A DNA stretch of 64,000 nt from Gnetum montanum (lineage: Eukaryota; Streptophyta; Gnetopsida; Gnetales; Gnetaceae), in the NCBI GenBank assembly GCA_015680685.1, contig MNCI01020158.1, positions 439,974 to 503,973 on the forward strand, given 5' to 3'. The notes under the pieces were generated by a model, which worked only from the letters and a program-made list of their open reading frames with translations, made no database searches and was not told where the DNA came from. Numbering within the stretch: position 1 is the first letter of the stretch; each line of letters begins with the position of its first letter. Below are positions 23,881-33,611 of the stretch, in pieces. Made by a program: the position numbers and the translations under genes.

Positions 23881-24420
23881 GCCCAGCGTATACACATGAA
23901 AATGCTTCATTTCAAGGTCAAAAGTTGATTTTTGGGTGCCCAAGAGCTACTGGGAACTTTGGGGAAGGTCCTGGGGGGTCTGGACGCTCGATTCTGGCAC
24001 GTTTTGATGCATTTATGGAGCCCAAAAGTCTGTCTACGCTGGCCTTACGCCGGGCGTATACGCTGGGCGTGCAGGAATGGAAGACCATCATTCGGAGCCC
24101 AAAATTTGATTTTCAAGTGTCCAAGAGCTGCTGGGAACCTTGGGAAAGGTCCCAGGGGGTCTGGACGCTTGATTCTGGCACATTTTGATGCATTTTTGGA
24201 GCCCGAAAGTTGCTGTATGCTGGCCACACCCCGGCATGTACGCTGGGCGTACAGGAATGGAGGACCATCATTCGGAGCCCAAAATCAGATCTTCAAGTGC
24301 CTCCAACCTGCTGGGGACCCTGGGGAAGGTCCTAGGGGGTCTAGACACTCCACTTTAGCATGTTTTGAGGAGTTTTTGAGCCCCAAAAGTTGCTGTACGC
24401 TGGGCCTTACGCTGGGCATG
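23881..24420. repeat. Three 180-bp tandem repeats in the N-family solo LTR
   Basis: Units 23881-24060, 24061-24240 and 24241-24420 stay in register without net indels: TTCGGAGCCCAAAAT occurs at 24091 and 24271, and the matching TTCAAGGTCAAAAG at 23911. Each unit has one GCGTA(T/C)ACGCTGGGCGT-type palindrome near its end. The length is divisible by three, so a long frame runs through it, but no protein function is implied. Confidence 0.85.
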
Positions 24421-24664
24421 TGTAGGCCAGCGTACAGGATATATACTTAGTGAAAACCAAGTATTTTGAGCTCAAGATTTGCCAAGTTTGAGGCCCGATG
24501 TCCTCGTAGTCTTCTGTGGGTCCCAAGGAACTTTTACTTGCTCTCTTTGACTTCGTTTGATGCTATTCTGAGGCTTTCAAGCTTGGTCATGCTGAGGACC
24601 AACATGACTTAGCTTAATTTCTGTCTTCAAGTGCTAGCCAAAATTTTTGTGGTGTTTCAGGGAG

Positions 24665-27002
24665 CGCCATCGCACCAAGTCCCCCATCACCACGCACCAC
24701 CCCACACAGTCCCACCAGCAAATGTGCCCCAAGCACAACCCTAGCTGCAGCAACAACAACAACAACATTTTTCCTACAACGTGTCATCCTTAGCACCGCC
24801 CACTGTGAATTTTCCACAAGCCCAACCACCGACCATGCAACTTTCAGCCCTTCAACCTAACACGCAACAATCTAGCTTGTACAGTATACTGCAACACCAA
24901 GCCACCGCATCACCGAGCATCCAAGACTGGGCAAACGCCAAAAGGATAATGCAAGAGCTTATTGAGGAGGTAAAACGCCTCAAAACAGCCACAAAGGGAG
25001 AGTTAAAGGTAGTGGATTTCTACAACGATGACCCTATCAGCTCTTCGGTCCCACCTCTAACCTTACCTAAAGGTGTCTCCTTGCCCACATTAACCAAGTA
25101 CAACGGGGAGACCGATCCCAACACGCACCTTATAACATTCCAGCTAGAATGCGCATTGCTCCAAGCTTAGCCCCACGCCATCCTCCGAGTATTTCCCATG
25201 TCCCTCGCAGGGAGAGCACTCGACTGGTACTGGGCCCTGTCCAGGAACTCTATTTTCTCTTTGGACGATCTTTTACGCCAGTTTGTGACCCGGTTCAAGT
25301 ACAACTCTAAACCCGAGGCCACGCTGGACAGCCTCATGCAGATCAAGCAAGCACCGCTTGAACCTGTGCAGAAGTTTATTCAGAGATGGAGTGCGGCTAT
25401 CAACGAGCTGCACGAACCAATCTCTCCAACCTATTTGCTTACAATTCTGAAGGGGGCTGTCAACGATTTCTTTAAGTCCAAAATTTATTACCTTAATGCA
25501 CGTGATGTGAATCAGGCATTTTTACAGATCAGAAACATAGAGGAAGCGGCTCAAAATAGCCATGACCTGGCATACTTGGCCTTCAAAAATCAACATACTA
25601 AAAAGGATAAAGAGAAGGCCAAGACAACTATAGCAGCGATAGTAGGAGCCCAACAAAGGAACACCACACACCAATAGAAACCACCTACTGCCCCTACTAA
25701 CTACTATAAACCCACCCCTACAACAGCCCCAGAGTCATCATCATCACAGGATCCAACAAACCATACGTGCAATTTTGAGAGGAAAGAACCCTCTCAATAC
25801 ACACCTCTACCAATGAAAGCATCCCAGCTCTTTGATCAACTTCTGAAAGCTGGGTTGATGAAACATAAGCAGTTATCCCCTACGGCCATCCAAAGACATG
25901 ACCGGTTCTACCAACTCATACAGAACCCAAGCCTAGCAACGCCAGATGAGCCGCCCGTACCCAAGGGTTTTAGGATGGATTGCTTCTGTGACTACCATCA
26001 ACGCAACGGGCACGGAACGGATTACTACTTCACTTTGAAGCAGGACATCCAGTAGATGATTGACGATGGCCAGATCACTTTTGATGAGGCCAACCCAGTC
26101 CAACTACAAAATCAGGCCATGGGGGTGTATAAAGATCCCCTGAATACTAAAGAGGCTCCGTACGTAATCAACACGATCTGCTTTGATGATGACTCCAAGG
26201 ACATTAACACCATCTACACTCAAAATAGACCGGAAACACCTAATAGGCCCTTCGTAGTGCAAATTCCTCCCGCCGTATCTGCACCTCCGCATACCCCCCA
26301 ACAACCCTACGTCGTCCGCATATCTCCTGCTGCGTCCGCTTCCGCAAAGCCACTAACTCCTCATACTCAGCCTGCTTCCTTCGTAGTTCATGTACCACCC
26401 TTCGTGGCAACAGCGGAGGTCCAACCTTCACCGAAACCATCCCCGAACGTTGTTAGGACATCCATCTCACAAGCGCAATGCAAACCTCACCCCTATGTCG
26501 TTAGGGTCCCTGGCTAGTCTCCGGCTCAAACACCCCCCGCAGGTCAACCGTAGTCCCGCCCGCCTCCATATGTGGTGTGCATCCCAAGGCAACCTGAAGC
26601 TTCAAAACCAGCTCCACCTCCACGCTGGAAACGCTTAGTTGATAGGCTTACGCGGGAACGCATAGAGAAAGAGTGCCAACGGTTGGCTCTGGGGCCGCCC
26701 AAACCTGCTCCACTAAGTTCCATCCTTATGTCGCAAACTAACAAATAATCAAACACACAAAATCAAAGTGAACCGTCAAAGCAAGGCGAACCAGCCAAAA
26801 CTACGACTATGAACGAGAACAATAGGTCTCAAAAATACGAAATAAAGCTGTTGGGCCCAATGGACCCAGTCACCGCTGATAAGAGTACCTCTAACAGCAA
26901 AGATCTTGCGACAGCCTTAACGCAAGTCACACAAGCCTTGAAACAAAAGAACACTTCTTTAAGCTTGTATGACTTGGTCTTAACATCCCAAACTCATTGA
27001 GA
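24665..27002 (+). pseudogene. gag: N gag, capsid and zinc-knuckle part (amber-stopped)
   Basis: Continuation of gag. A Q/P-rich linker leads to the retrotransposon gag domain (about 24900-25560: TKYNGETDPNTHLITF, MSLAGRALDWYWALS, LLRQFVTRFKYN, QRWSAAINELHEPI). A Tat-type knuckle CDYHQRNGHGTD follows near 25985-26020, with Y in place of the last C, then LKQDIQ. Repeats of P(Y/F)VV(R/H)(I/V)P fill 26230-26520. In-frame stops at about 24745, 25168, 25675, 26053, 26515, 26552 and 26636 are TAG; one TAA (about 26746) and one TGA (26998) follow. Frame is otherwise kept to the protease. Confidence 0.8.
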
Positions 27003-27009
27003 AGCTCTA

Positions 27010-27858
27010 GTGCGCATGCTCACATCGATCCCGGTCAGTGAGGACTTGCCCCCCAACGAACCCGCCATCCACGCGATAATGTACCCATCTCACGGAGTCA
27101 GTCATAAGCCCTTGAGCTTCCACGATGATAGCATCAAAGTCTATAAGAAGACAGGCGAGACCACAACAATCCCTATGTTCATAACCATAGACGTAAACCA
27201 GTTCAAGATACATAGGGTCCACGTAGATGATGGGGCAGCTACCAACGTTGTACCATATTCTATCATTGAACAACTGGGGCTCACCGACCTAATCAAACCT
27301 ACGACAACCACATGCTTAAAGTCCTTCAGCGGGTCACGCGTACTAGTCAAGGGCACAATAACCCTAGACTTTGTAGCGGGAGACCAGTTCCCCACATCCG
27401 CTGACTTCCTTGTCATCGATGAAATGCCAGGATTCAACCTAATATTAGGAAGACCCTGGCTAGCCCAATTGAGAGCCGTCTCCTCCCCTATACATCAAGA
27501 GATTCACCTACCCTATGAGGGTGGTGAAATCGTCATACATGGGGAAGAAGTCACTCCCATCATTTCATCGCACACAGACATGGACCAAGGCTCCAAGGTT
27601 GAACTCGACAAGCCTAGTCAAGAGGACTCAGACAAAATGCAACTGGTAGGTGATAAACTTTTGAACACGGAACAAGAGCCTAAAACTAAAACAATGATGG
27701 AAACCCAAACACTTGACAATATTAATACCGAAAGTACACCATCGGATGTCTCCTGGACTGAATTACCATTCAACGTGATCAACGAAGGAGACGCTGAATA
27801 CAAAATCATACCGACTAATGCACCCCCTGACATAAAAATAAAGAAGATCAAAAAATAG
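27010..27858 (+). CDS. N retropepsin-type protease, about 282 residues
   Basis: Aspartic protease of Ty3/gypsy type that would process Gag-Pol. The active site is VHVDDGAATNVVPYSIIEQL (Asp-Asp-Gly where D-S/T-G is usual), the flap region follows, and FNLILGRPWLAQ is the second conserved block. An acidic, threonine-rich tail of about 100 residues comes after. The same frame runs in from gag across stops, so 27010 is not a natural start. The frame ends at 27858 and no RT follows for 5.7 kb; the antisense gene lies in between. Confidence 0.8.
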   Translation: MRMLTSIPVSEDLPPNEPAIHAIMYPSHGVSHKPLSFHDDSIKVYKKTGETTTIPMFITIDVNQFKIHRVHVDDGAATNVVPYSIIEQLGLTDLIKPTTTTCLKSFSGSRVLVKGTITLDFVAGDQFPTSADFLVIDEMPGFNLILGRPWLAQLRAVSSPIHQEIHLPYEGGEIVIHGEEVTPIISSHTDMDQGSKVELDKPSQEDSDKMQLVGDKLLNTEQEPKTKTMMETQTLDNINTESTPSDVSWTELPFNVINEGDAEYKIIPTNAPPDIKIKKIKK

Positions 27859-28408
27859 TTAAAATAAACTGCCCCCCTAGTCCGAAATGCCATTAAACTA
27901 CCCCCTAGTCCGAAACGATGTTGAACTATAACACGTCCGAAATGACACCAAACTACGATAAAACCCAAAAGAGCCAAAAGTCATAATAAACAACAAAAGA
28001 AAACAAAATTGAAACAACACTTCCTGTCTGAAAAGACGTTAAACTATCGTGTCTGCAATGATGTAAAACTAGCCACGATTAGAAATGGTCGGTCCACTAC
28101 GAAACATCCACTTGCGCTAAGATATTACTCGTTCACAATGGGGCCCGAAATGGCCTTAAACTAGTGCATGCCTCATTTTCCTTTTTTTTTACATATCGTG
28201 CGTCACCCTCAAAATAGAAAAGCAAACCCAAAAACATTTTAATGTCGTGTCGTGTGTGCAAACAATTGAAAATCAATAAAAAAATATATTTATTTATGCA
28301 ATGTTGTACAAATAGTGCCTGTTTGTTTTCTCAATACTTTCCCAGTTACAATGCCTATATCACTTTGAATCAGCAAAAATACAAAACAAAACAAAAACTA
28401 CAAAAGCG
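27859..28408. repeat. Left border of the antisense module, short degenerate repeats
   Basis: Non-coding. Five or more loose copies of CGAAATG.C.TTAAACTA occur at 27880-28170, the last one reading GGCCTTAAACTAG. The same core GGCCTTAAACT is repeated three times on the other side of the antisense module (33399-33500). AATAAA on the minus strand near 28285 could serve as poly(A) signal of the antisense gene. Confidence 0.55.
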
Positions 28409-28510
28409 TTAAGCGTCCGTGACAGGAGGATCATCTCCTTTAGAACCACCAATGTCAAGGGCCCTTGCTCCACTGGGGCCGGCCTCGTGAGTATCATCGC
28501 CACCCTCATG
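28409..28510 (-). CDS. Antisense gene exon 8
   Basis: 34 codons with stop, glycine- and aspartate-rich, beginning HEGGDDTHEAGPSG and ending PPVTDA. Acceptor GTTTTCAG precedes it. The preceding exon ends in phase 0, which agrees. Confidence 0.65.
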   Translation of the reverse strand, partial: HEGGDDTHEAGPSGARALDIGGSKGDDPPVTDA

Positions 28511-28610
28511 CTGAAAACACCAAAAATAAACAACCAACACAAAAATAAGCAGATGTTAAACATTTTAAACATTATCCAATAAATTAACTTCATAAAGACA
28601 AAACACTTAC

Positions 28611-29398
28611 CATATGGGATCCCCCTAAGCCAAACTCCAGCCGAAGAAGGATTTCTTCCTCTGGAACACTGGCCCAATCTGTTCCGTCCAGGCCTAAGTC
28701 AACATTTGCCAAAGCCTTGCCTTTGTCGACCGCTGACCAGGTAAGATGTTTCAGAGGAAATTCACCTACCAACATCTCCCCAGAAGCAGTTGTGATGACC
28801 CTCTTAGGTGATTCCATCTCCACAATTGTGTTTTGGGCAAAGGTATCGAAGGTGGAACGTAAACCCAAACCCTCCATAAACATCTCTAGCTGCCGCTTTT
28901 CAATGGACACCTCTTTCAGCAACTTCTTGTACTGATGTTTATGGTTTTTCTCGTCCTGACCCCATTTGCAAACCTTGGAAGTGAAAGCCTTCCAATCTTG
29001 ACACTTGAGGTTTAGGAGATCAATTTGAGCTTTGCATTCCGCCATTCTTCGAGTCAGTGACGCATGACGGTTCAGAAGGTTCCAATACCTGGTGTACATA
29101 ATCTTCGATGTTCGCCAAGAACGATCTCCACTTAGTCTAGCAGCGGCGAACTCGTATCGAGCCTTTAAATCGTCACGCTCTTCTGTTACGGCAGAGACTT
29201 CCTTTTCTTTTGCCTGTACTTGTAGCCACAACTGTTCAACAGAATGCCTACAAGTCCATAATGACTTGGCATTATGCGCAAGGCTTTCTGCAACTCCTTC
29301 ATAAACAGGCCTTGGCACCTGTTCCACTTCTGGGGAGAGTGTAGTTAGGCTTTCTATACTGATGCCCTCAGAGGAATCCCATCTTAGTTTAGCGCCTA
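28611..29398 (-). CDS. Antisense gene exon 7, coiled-coil region
   Basis: 263 codons. The centre (VEQLWLQVQAKEKEVSAVTE, CKAQIDLLNLKC, KKLLKEVSIEKRQLEMFMEG) is a strong heptad-type helix. Two acceptors three bases apart (29398 or 29395) keep the frame. The donor ATG|GTAAGTG is near-perfect. Coiled-coil tails of the same kind are present in the X, Y and O accessory genes. Confidence 0.7.
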
Positions 29399-29471
29399 CT
29401 CACACAGAAAACACGAACATTAAAATGGTACACATAAGACACGAAGCTCCTAATCTCTAAATGATTCATAC

Positions 29472-29666
29472 CTATATCAGGATGGACTTCTTGGAGATGC
29501 TCAATGACTTCTTCCGTGATCCCATCCACAAAATACGACTTACTTGGCATCTCTGACCAAATAAGTAGCTGACGGGTACGGGAAGAACTAACTTCAGCGG
29601 TCCTCTCAGAGGGAACCGTCTTCATAGGAATGTCCAACTGTACCGTCCTGGTACCGCTGCCTTCAT
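29472..29666 (-). CDS. Antisense gene exon 6
   Basis: 65 codons including RTVQLDIPMKTVPSERTAE and GITEEVIEHLQEVHPDI. No domain recognised. Acceptor GGATTAG, donor ATAG|GTATGA. Confidence 0.65.
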
Positions 29667-29757
29667 CTAATCCAAAAACACAAAAATAAATAAAAACATA
29701 GGAGCCATCATTAATTCAAAAAAAATAGTGAAAATCAACTAAAAGCGCCAGACATAC

Positions 29758-29988
29758 CCTGATCCTTGTCACCTTCTGGGGGATTGCCCAAATCCAAGTC
29801 ACCCTTGAGGAAGCTACTGAACATTTGGTTGATAGCGTATGGGTTGTCTAAAGGTTCAGGGTCAGTAGTCCTCTCTGTTAATAGCTCCGTTCCCCTGCCT
29901 TGGCTTTTCTCTAGGCTTTCCTCCTCATTTTATTTCTTGGTACGTGTATCCTCCTCCTCTCTGATGGTCTCTAAGGCCTTCTTCCTCA
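29758..29988 (-). CDS. Antisense gene exon 5
   Basis: 77 codons, acidic and lysine-rich (LETIREEEDTRTKK), with one in-frame TAA. Acceptor GATGAAG is weak in pyrimidines; donor CAGG|GTATG is good. Confidence 0.55.
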
Positions 29989-30087
29989 CTTCATCAAATC
30001 GAAAACAATAATGACACATAAGCAATTGAAGCAGGGGTTATAAACGAATGAAAATGAAGCAATAACAAGCGAATGAGCTTCTCTTAC

Positions 30088-31128
30088 TAGGGATCTTGAA
30101 GCATATCCGCTTCATGTGTGGCTGGCTTATATTGGCAACTTCCTCCATGGTGTGTTCGGGTCTTTTCAATTTCGACTTGGCTTTCCCAACGGTCTCTTTA
30201 ATAACCCGCTCTGCCTGCCTGGCGGTTAAAGGTACACTAGCTGGCTCCACTCCCAGACTATCCCGTGTGTGGATGGAACCGCCAGATGATCTCCCGGTAG
30301 TGACAGACACAGACTCATCAATACCTTCAGGGGCATCCTGCGATCTCGTTGTCGCAAACAAATGTTTGACCCACAGGCGGGATAGTTGACCCCGATCCCG
30401 TAGAACAAACTTGTTGTCCGCACGTACCACAAGGAATTCAGCAAAACGGTAGAGATAACCGGCGAAGAAGGCAAAGGTGAAGTGTGATTGTGCTTCGGTA
30501 TTCGAGCTCAACTGTAATATCTCCTTATGCATGCCCACCAACAAAAACTGAGCCCAGTTATACCGCATGTCAGTTTCTAAGATGCTTCGCATGATGCGCA
30601 TCGCCTCGACCCCAAAACTCTGCACTTGAGAAAGGGTTTTGGAAAACACCCATGCCCGAAACAGGGGATACAGTTCATTCACCTCGACAACCTTTGCTTT
30701 CCCCTGCATCGGGAATCCCTTGGTGTTTTTTGTCACGCCAAGCCAAGATTCCAGCTCACGAATCGTTTGGAGCTCTTTGTGAGACTTGTCCAATACTACA
30801 AGTAGGCCATCTGTTGGCATGCCAAACAAGTTAGAAAAGAACACAGACGATAGATGAAACACCACCTTAACACCCTTAATTCGGGCACTGTATTGAGAAA
30901 CAGACTCGTTAAAAGAGTCCACGATCCCTATCATTTCCCCAATTGAAACATCCAGGCTTGGTGTCATGAAAAGCTCCAGGAGGCCGGCATCGTCCAAGCA
31001 ACGAGTAAGGGATGGTGGAGCTTGTTTGCAGAGCCACTTCTATGCCTTTGCTACCTCCCTGAACTTCATCGACAAAGTTGTCTCAGTCCATCCTGTCGTC
31101 AGGGGATCCTCACTGGAAGGTGCATCAA
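30088..31128 (-). CDS. Antisense gene exon 4, plant-mobile-domain-like region
   Basis: About 347 codons with one TAG near its start. The segment RIKGVKVVFHLSSVFFSNLF resembles the G.V.FS...I...LG pattern of plant mobile/transposon-protein domains (PF20167-like), followed by VNELYPLFRAWVFSKTL. It matches in layout the O segment GGVSIDFSTKVILEVLNLLN at 37555-37615 and the Y segment at 50987-51220. The end is rich in S, T and K. The family name is from memory of the pattern, not from a search. Confidence 0.6.
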
Positions 31129-31217
31129 CTGTTAAAATGAGTTAAGACGACCATATCAGCATAACCCCAAACAGTTGAACAAACCCACTAACGCATCTAA
31201 GAAACATTATCACCCAC

Positions 31218-31480
31218 CGTTAGTGGCAGATTTCGAAGTGCTTCCAAAATTGTGGGGAAAGACTGGCCCCTGATCTGTCCAACCTTCATGAAGCCACCCA
31301 CGAGCCTTGCACATCGCAAAGGCCCTGGAAAACTGGTTATGGAAATGGACCATTGAACCCTTCGTCTAAGCCAGAACAGCCCCGCGAAGAGTGGGGGTCG
31401 TCATAAAGGCCTCCAAAGCGGTACGAGCAAGGGCTATCCCTTCATCCTCAATCAGGGTCCCGTCTGGGTGGGTCTTCGGC
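31218..31480 (-). CDS. Antisense gene exon 3, end of HAD-like domain
   Basis: 88 codons. The start HPDGTLIEDEGIALARTALE fits the L..YLE.L..A.....Y end of NIF-type phosphatase domains. One TAG at 31366-31368. Acceptor TTTTTTGCAG is strong; donor ACG|GTGGGT is acceptable. Confidence 0.6.
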
Positions 31481-31553
31481 CTGCAAAAAATACATGTGTT
31501 AAAACAATAAATGCCAAACGGCAAGAGGAAAACAATAAATTTAATAGTCTGAC

Positions 31554-32003
31554 CTTGCCACTCGATACACCGTGCCAGGAGGGTTCTGAAAAAGGGTATG
31601 TGCACGGGCAGCTATAAACAATGTATTGTTGACATAATTCAACCCCGGTGGCAGTAATGCCCACAGATGCGTTAATGGGCAGTTTGACTTGGGCCCGTGG
31701 GTAGTGCCATCTTCAGCCACAAACAACCCCTCGTCAATGTCTCCCATAAAGACCATTACATCCTCTGCAGCCCCCAGCAGTATTGCATCAACCACACTTC
31801 GCGCAGTCACTTCGTCAAAATGCGACCAAATAGCCACCTCGAAATTGGTTAACAAGAAAGCCAAAAATTCGCTAGCACCTTCCCTGAACTAGACCCCCTT
31901 GTCATCCACAAATAAAGCCAGGGGAAGATCGCCTTCCTCAATGGGGCCAGCCCATGTTAGCACTCCGACGAGTTCAACCACGATAAGGAAGCGTTTGCTG
32001 TTC
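31554..32003 (-). CDS. Antisense gene exon 2, HAD/NIF phosphatase-like domain with changed active site
   Basis: 150 codons. KRFLIVVELVGVL takes the place of the strand-one motif (L-D-L-N/D-G), with E and V at the two catalytic positions. REGASEFLAFLLTNFEVAIW and SVVDAIL match the R.G..EFL..L...FEV.VW block, and NNTLFIAARAHTLFQNPPGT matches N-T-L-x-x-D-D-S-P...NPP with the two Asp changed to Ala. The fold looks kept and the chemistry lost, so a binding or decoy role is possible. One TAG at 31889-31891. NIF/FCP1/SCP family proteins act on phosphoproteins such as the RNA polymerase II tail. Confidence 0.6.
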
Positions 32004-32039
32004 CTGCAACCAATCACAATGCCACAAACGAAAGTTCGC

Positions 32040-33130
32040 ATCATAAATTCAACTAACTATTTACGCCCAGCGTATACGCTGTACACAGAGTGTATACGCC
32101 AACTCTATGGCGCGAAAAACACTTACGCCCAGCGTATACGATGTACACAGCATATACGCCCATGATTTATGCCCAGCGTATACACTGGACACAGAGCGTA
32201 TACGCCCGTGATTCGCGATCAGCATATACGCCGTATACAGTGTACGCCGAACAAACTTAACACTTAGAGCGATTCAAAATTAACATATACGGCATATACA
32301 GAGCGTATACGACGATCTACACTTAGCGCAAAAAACACATTCAATCCGGCGTATATGTTGTCTGCAGAACGTATACGCCGGCTAATACTTAGCATAAAGA
32401 ACGAAATTTAGCTCAGCATACACGCTAACCAACTCAGCGTCTACGCTGATGGCGATCTATTTTACGCTGATGCCCCAACCCCTTCATGCGCAGCGTACAC
32501 CCTGAGCAAACCCTCGGCGTATACGCTCAATTTCACGATTCAGCGTAAACAGTTTACGCCAGAAAGATAATGGTACACCAAAAAGAGAACTGTACGCGCA
32601 TAGCGTATACGCTGAGTAAACCCTCGGCGTATACGCCATCACAAGAAAAAAAACAGAACTTCCGCCAATGACAAACGCCGACGAACTTTCGCGCTAACAC
32701 GACGCGGAAAAGTATTCACGCTAGAAACACTGAACACCGTCTACGCTGCACAGTTACGCTACGCCGAAAACCCTTGAAAACCCTCTACGCTCGGCGTATA
32801 CATCAGGATTATCTACGCTAAAAAAACCGAACAACAGAGACAGGGATCAAGGCTTACCTATAGGACGTCACGGGCCACGACGACATCCTCGGCCTGGGCA
32901 GCCCCTGCAGCATGGCCTCTGTCTCTTCGGCGAAGGTTAGGTCAGGACCCTTCCTCCCCTGGCCCTCCACTTCCTTGCCCTTGCCCATCGCAGAATATCT
33001 ATGCTCACTATCTACGTTCACACTGGGCAACTGTCTACGCTGGCGTGTACGCTGGGTTAAGTCTCAGCGTTTACGCTAGACTCAGTCTTGGTGTCTACGC
33101 AGAGGCAGGTTTACGCTTACGCTCACACTG
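32040..33130. repeat. GCGTATACGC palindrome array in intron 1 and 5' region of the antisense gene
   Basis: More than twenty full or half copies of GCGTATACGC, often as pairs (for example 32068-32099, 32128-32160, 32600-32632). They are of the same type as those in the N LTR and solo LTR. They lie downstream of the antisense TATA box, in the leader and first intron. Confidence 0.8.
32858..32988 (-). CDS. Antisense gene exon 1
   Basis: 43 codons and two bases, beginning MGKGKEVEGQGRKGPDLTFA, with donor TATAG|GTAAGCC. The ATG lies about 200 bp after the TATA box. Intron 1 (32004-32857) is filled with GCGTATACGC palindromes. Confidence 0.65.
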
Positions 33131-33191
33131 GCACAGGTCGTGCTTTACAGTCGCTTTTGAAACAGAACAAATGGAACCCCCCCTCCTTCCC

Positions 33192-33199
33192 TTTATATA
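33192..33199 (-). promoter_or_regulatory. TATA box of the antisense gene
   Basis: Minus strand GGCGCTATATAAAGGGAAGG, a consensus plant TATA box followed by a G-rich run, about 205 bp before the exon 1 ATG. It supports a promoter independent of the LTR. Confidence 0.65.
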
Positions 33200-33364
33200 G
33201 CGCCCGATTATGCTGACGTTGACGCCGCCGCCGCTTATGCCGCCAACGCTCCGTTTTTTCCGTTTTACCTTTTTTGCCTCTCTATTTGCCAAAATTTCCC
33301 CGAAAATGATGAAAATTAATTAAAAATAGATATTATTACATCTTGGCTCCTCTGTGGACCCCAT

Positions 33365-33500
33365 TTCACACATTTACGCTAGTTTAAATTGCCAATTATG
33401 GCACGGTACGGCCTTAAACTGCCATTTTCTCATCCCATTATGGCCCGGTACGGCCTTAAACTGCCAATCATGGCTCGATACGGCCTTAAACTGCCATGTG
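33365..33500. repeat. Right border of the antisense module, three GGCCTTAAACTGCC repeats
   Basis: Units at about 33399, 33450 and 33480 read (C/G)G(T/A)ACGGCCTTAAACTGCC with variable spacers CCCATTATGG / CAATCATGG. The same core occurs at 27859-28170 on the other side. Shortly after, an acceptor-like TTTATTGGCAG|G precedes the RT frame. Confidence 0.6.
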
Positions 33501-33611
33501 TCCAGGTGTGACGATAATCCACCATTATACACATACACATAGTAAAAATAAAATAAAAAAACACCAGAAAACATAGAACTACACCCCTTTGCTTACGCAA
33601 CTCTCGGTTTA

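Larger units (their letters stand above)
23156..24659 (-). repeat. Solo LTR of the N family, inverted, inside N gag
   Basis: 1504 bp, minus strand from TGAAACACC at 24659 to GGTCGGTACA at 23156, with GGGAG on both sides (23151-23155 and 24660-24664). It is homologous to the N 5' LTR in inverted orientation, with TATA box TATAAATA at 23681-23688. It was left after recombination between two LTRs of a second N-family copy. The upstream half has been enlarged by a 180-bp and a 21-bp tandem repeat. Confidence 0.9.
28409..32988 (-). pseudogene. N antisense accessory gene, eight exons
   Basis: Minus-strand gene opposite to N gag-pol. Exons read as 32988-32858, 32003-31554, 31480-31218, 31128-30088, 29988-29758, 29666-29472, 29398-28611 and 28510-28409, about 3.2 kb coding, about 1066 residues. 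Every intron begins GT and ends AG (several donors are AG|GTAAGC, G|GTATG or G|GTAAGTG) and the frame is kept at all seven junctions. Order: short basic N-terminus, HAD phosphatase-like domain, plant-mobile-domain-like domain, coiled coil, acidic end. In-frame stops at 31889, 31366 and 31040 (TAG) and one TAA in exon 5 mean this copy is dead or recently decayed. Function unknown. Antisense ORFs are known in Tat elements but usually after pol. Confidence 0.75.

Noticed and set aside
23771-24420. CRISPR-like array
   Set aside because: The repeats are directly adjacent without unique spacers, in a plant LTR, with no cas genes.
23640-24450. Open frames with CYTLTLA-type peptide repeats
   Set aside because: 21-bp and 180-bp repeat lengths are divisible by three, so the frames are by-products of the DNA repeats.
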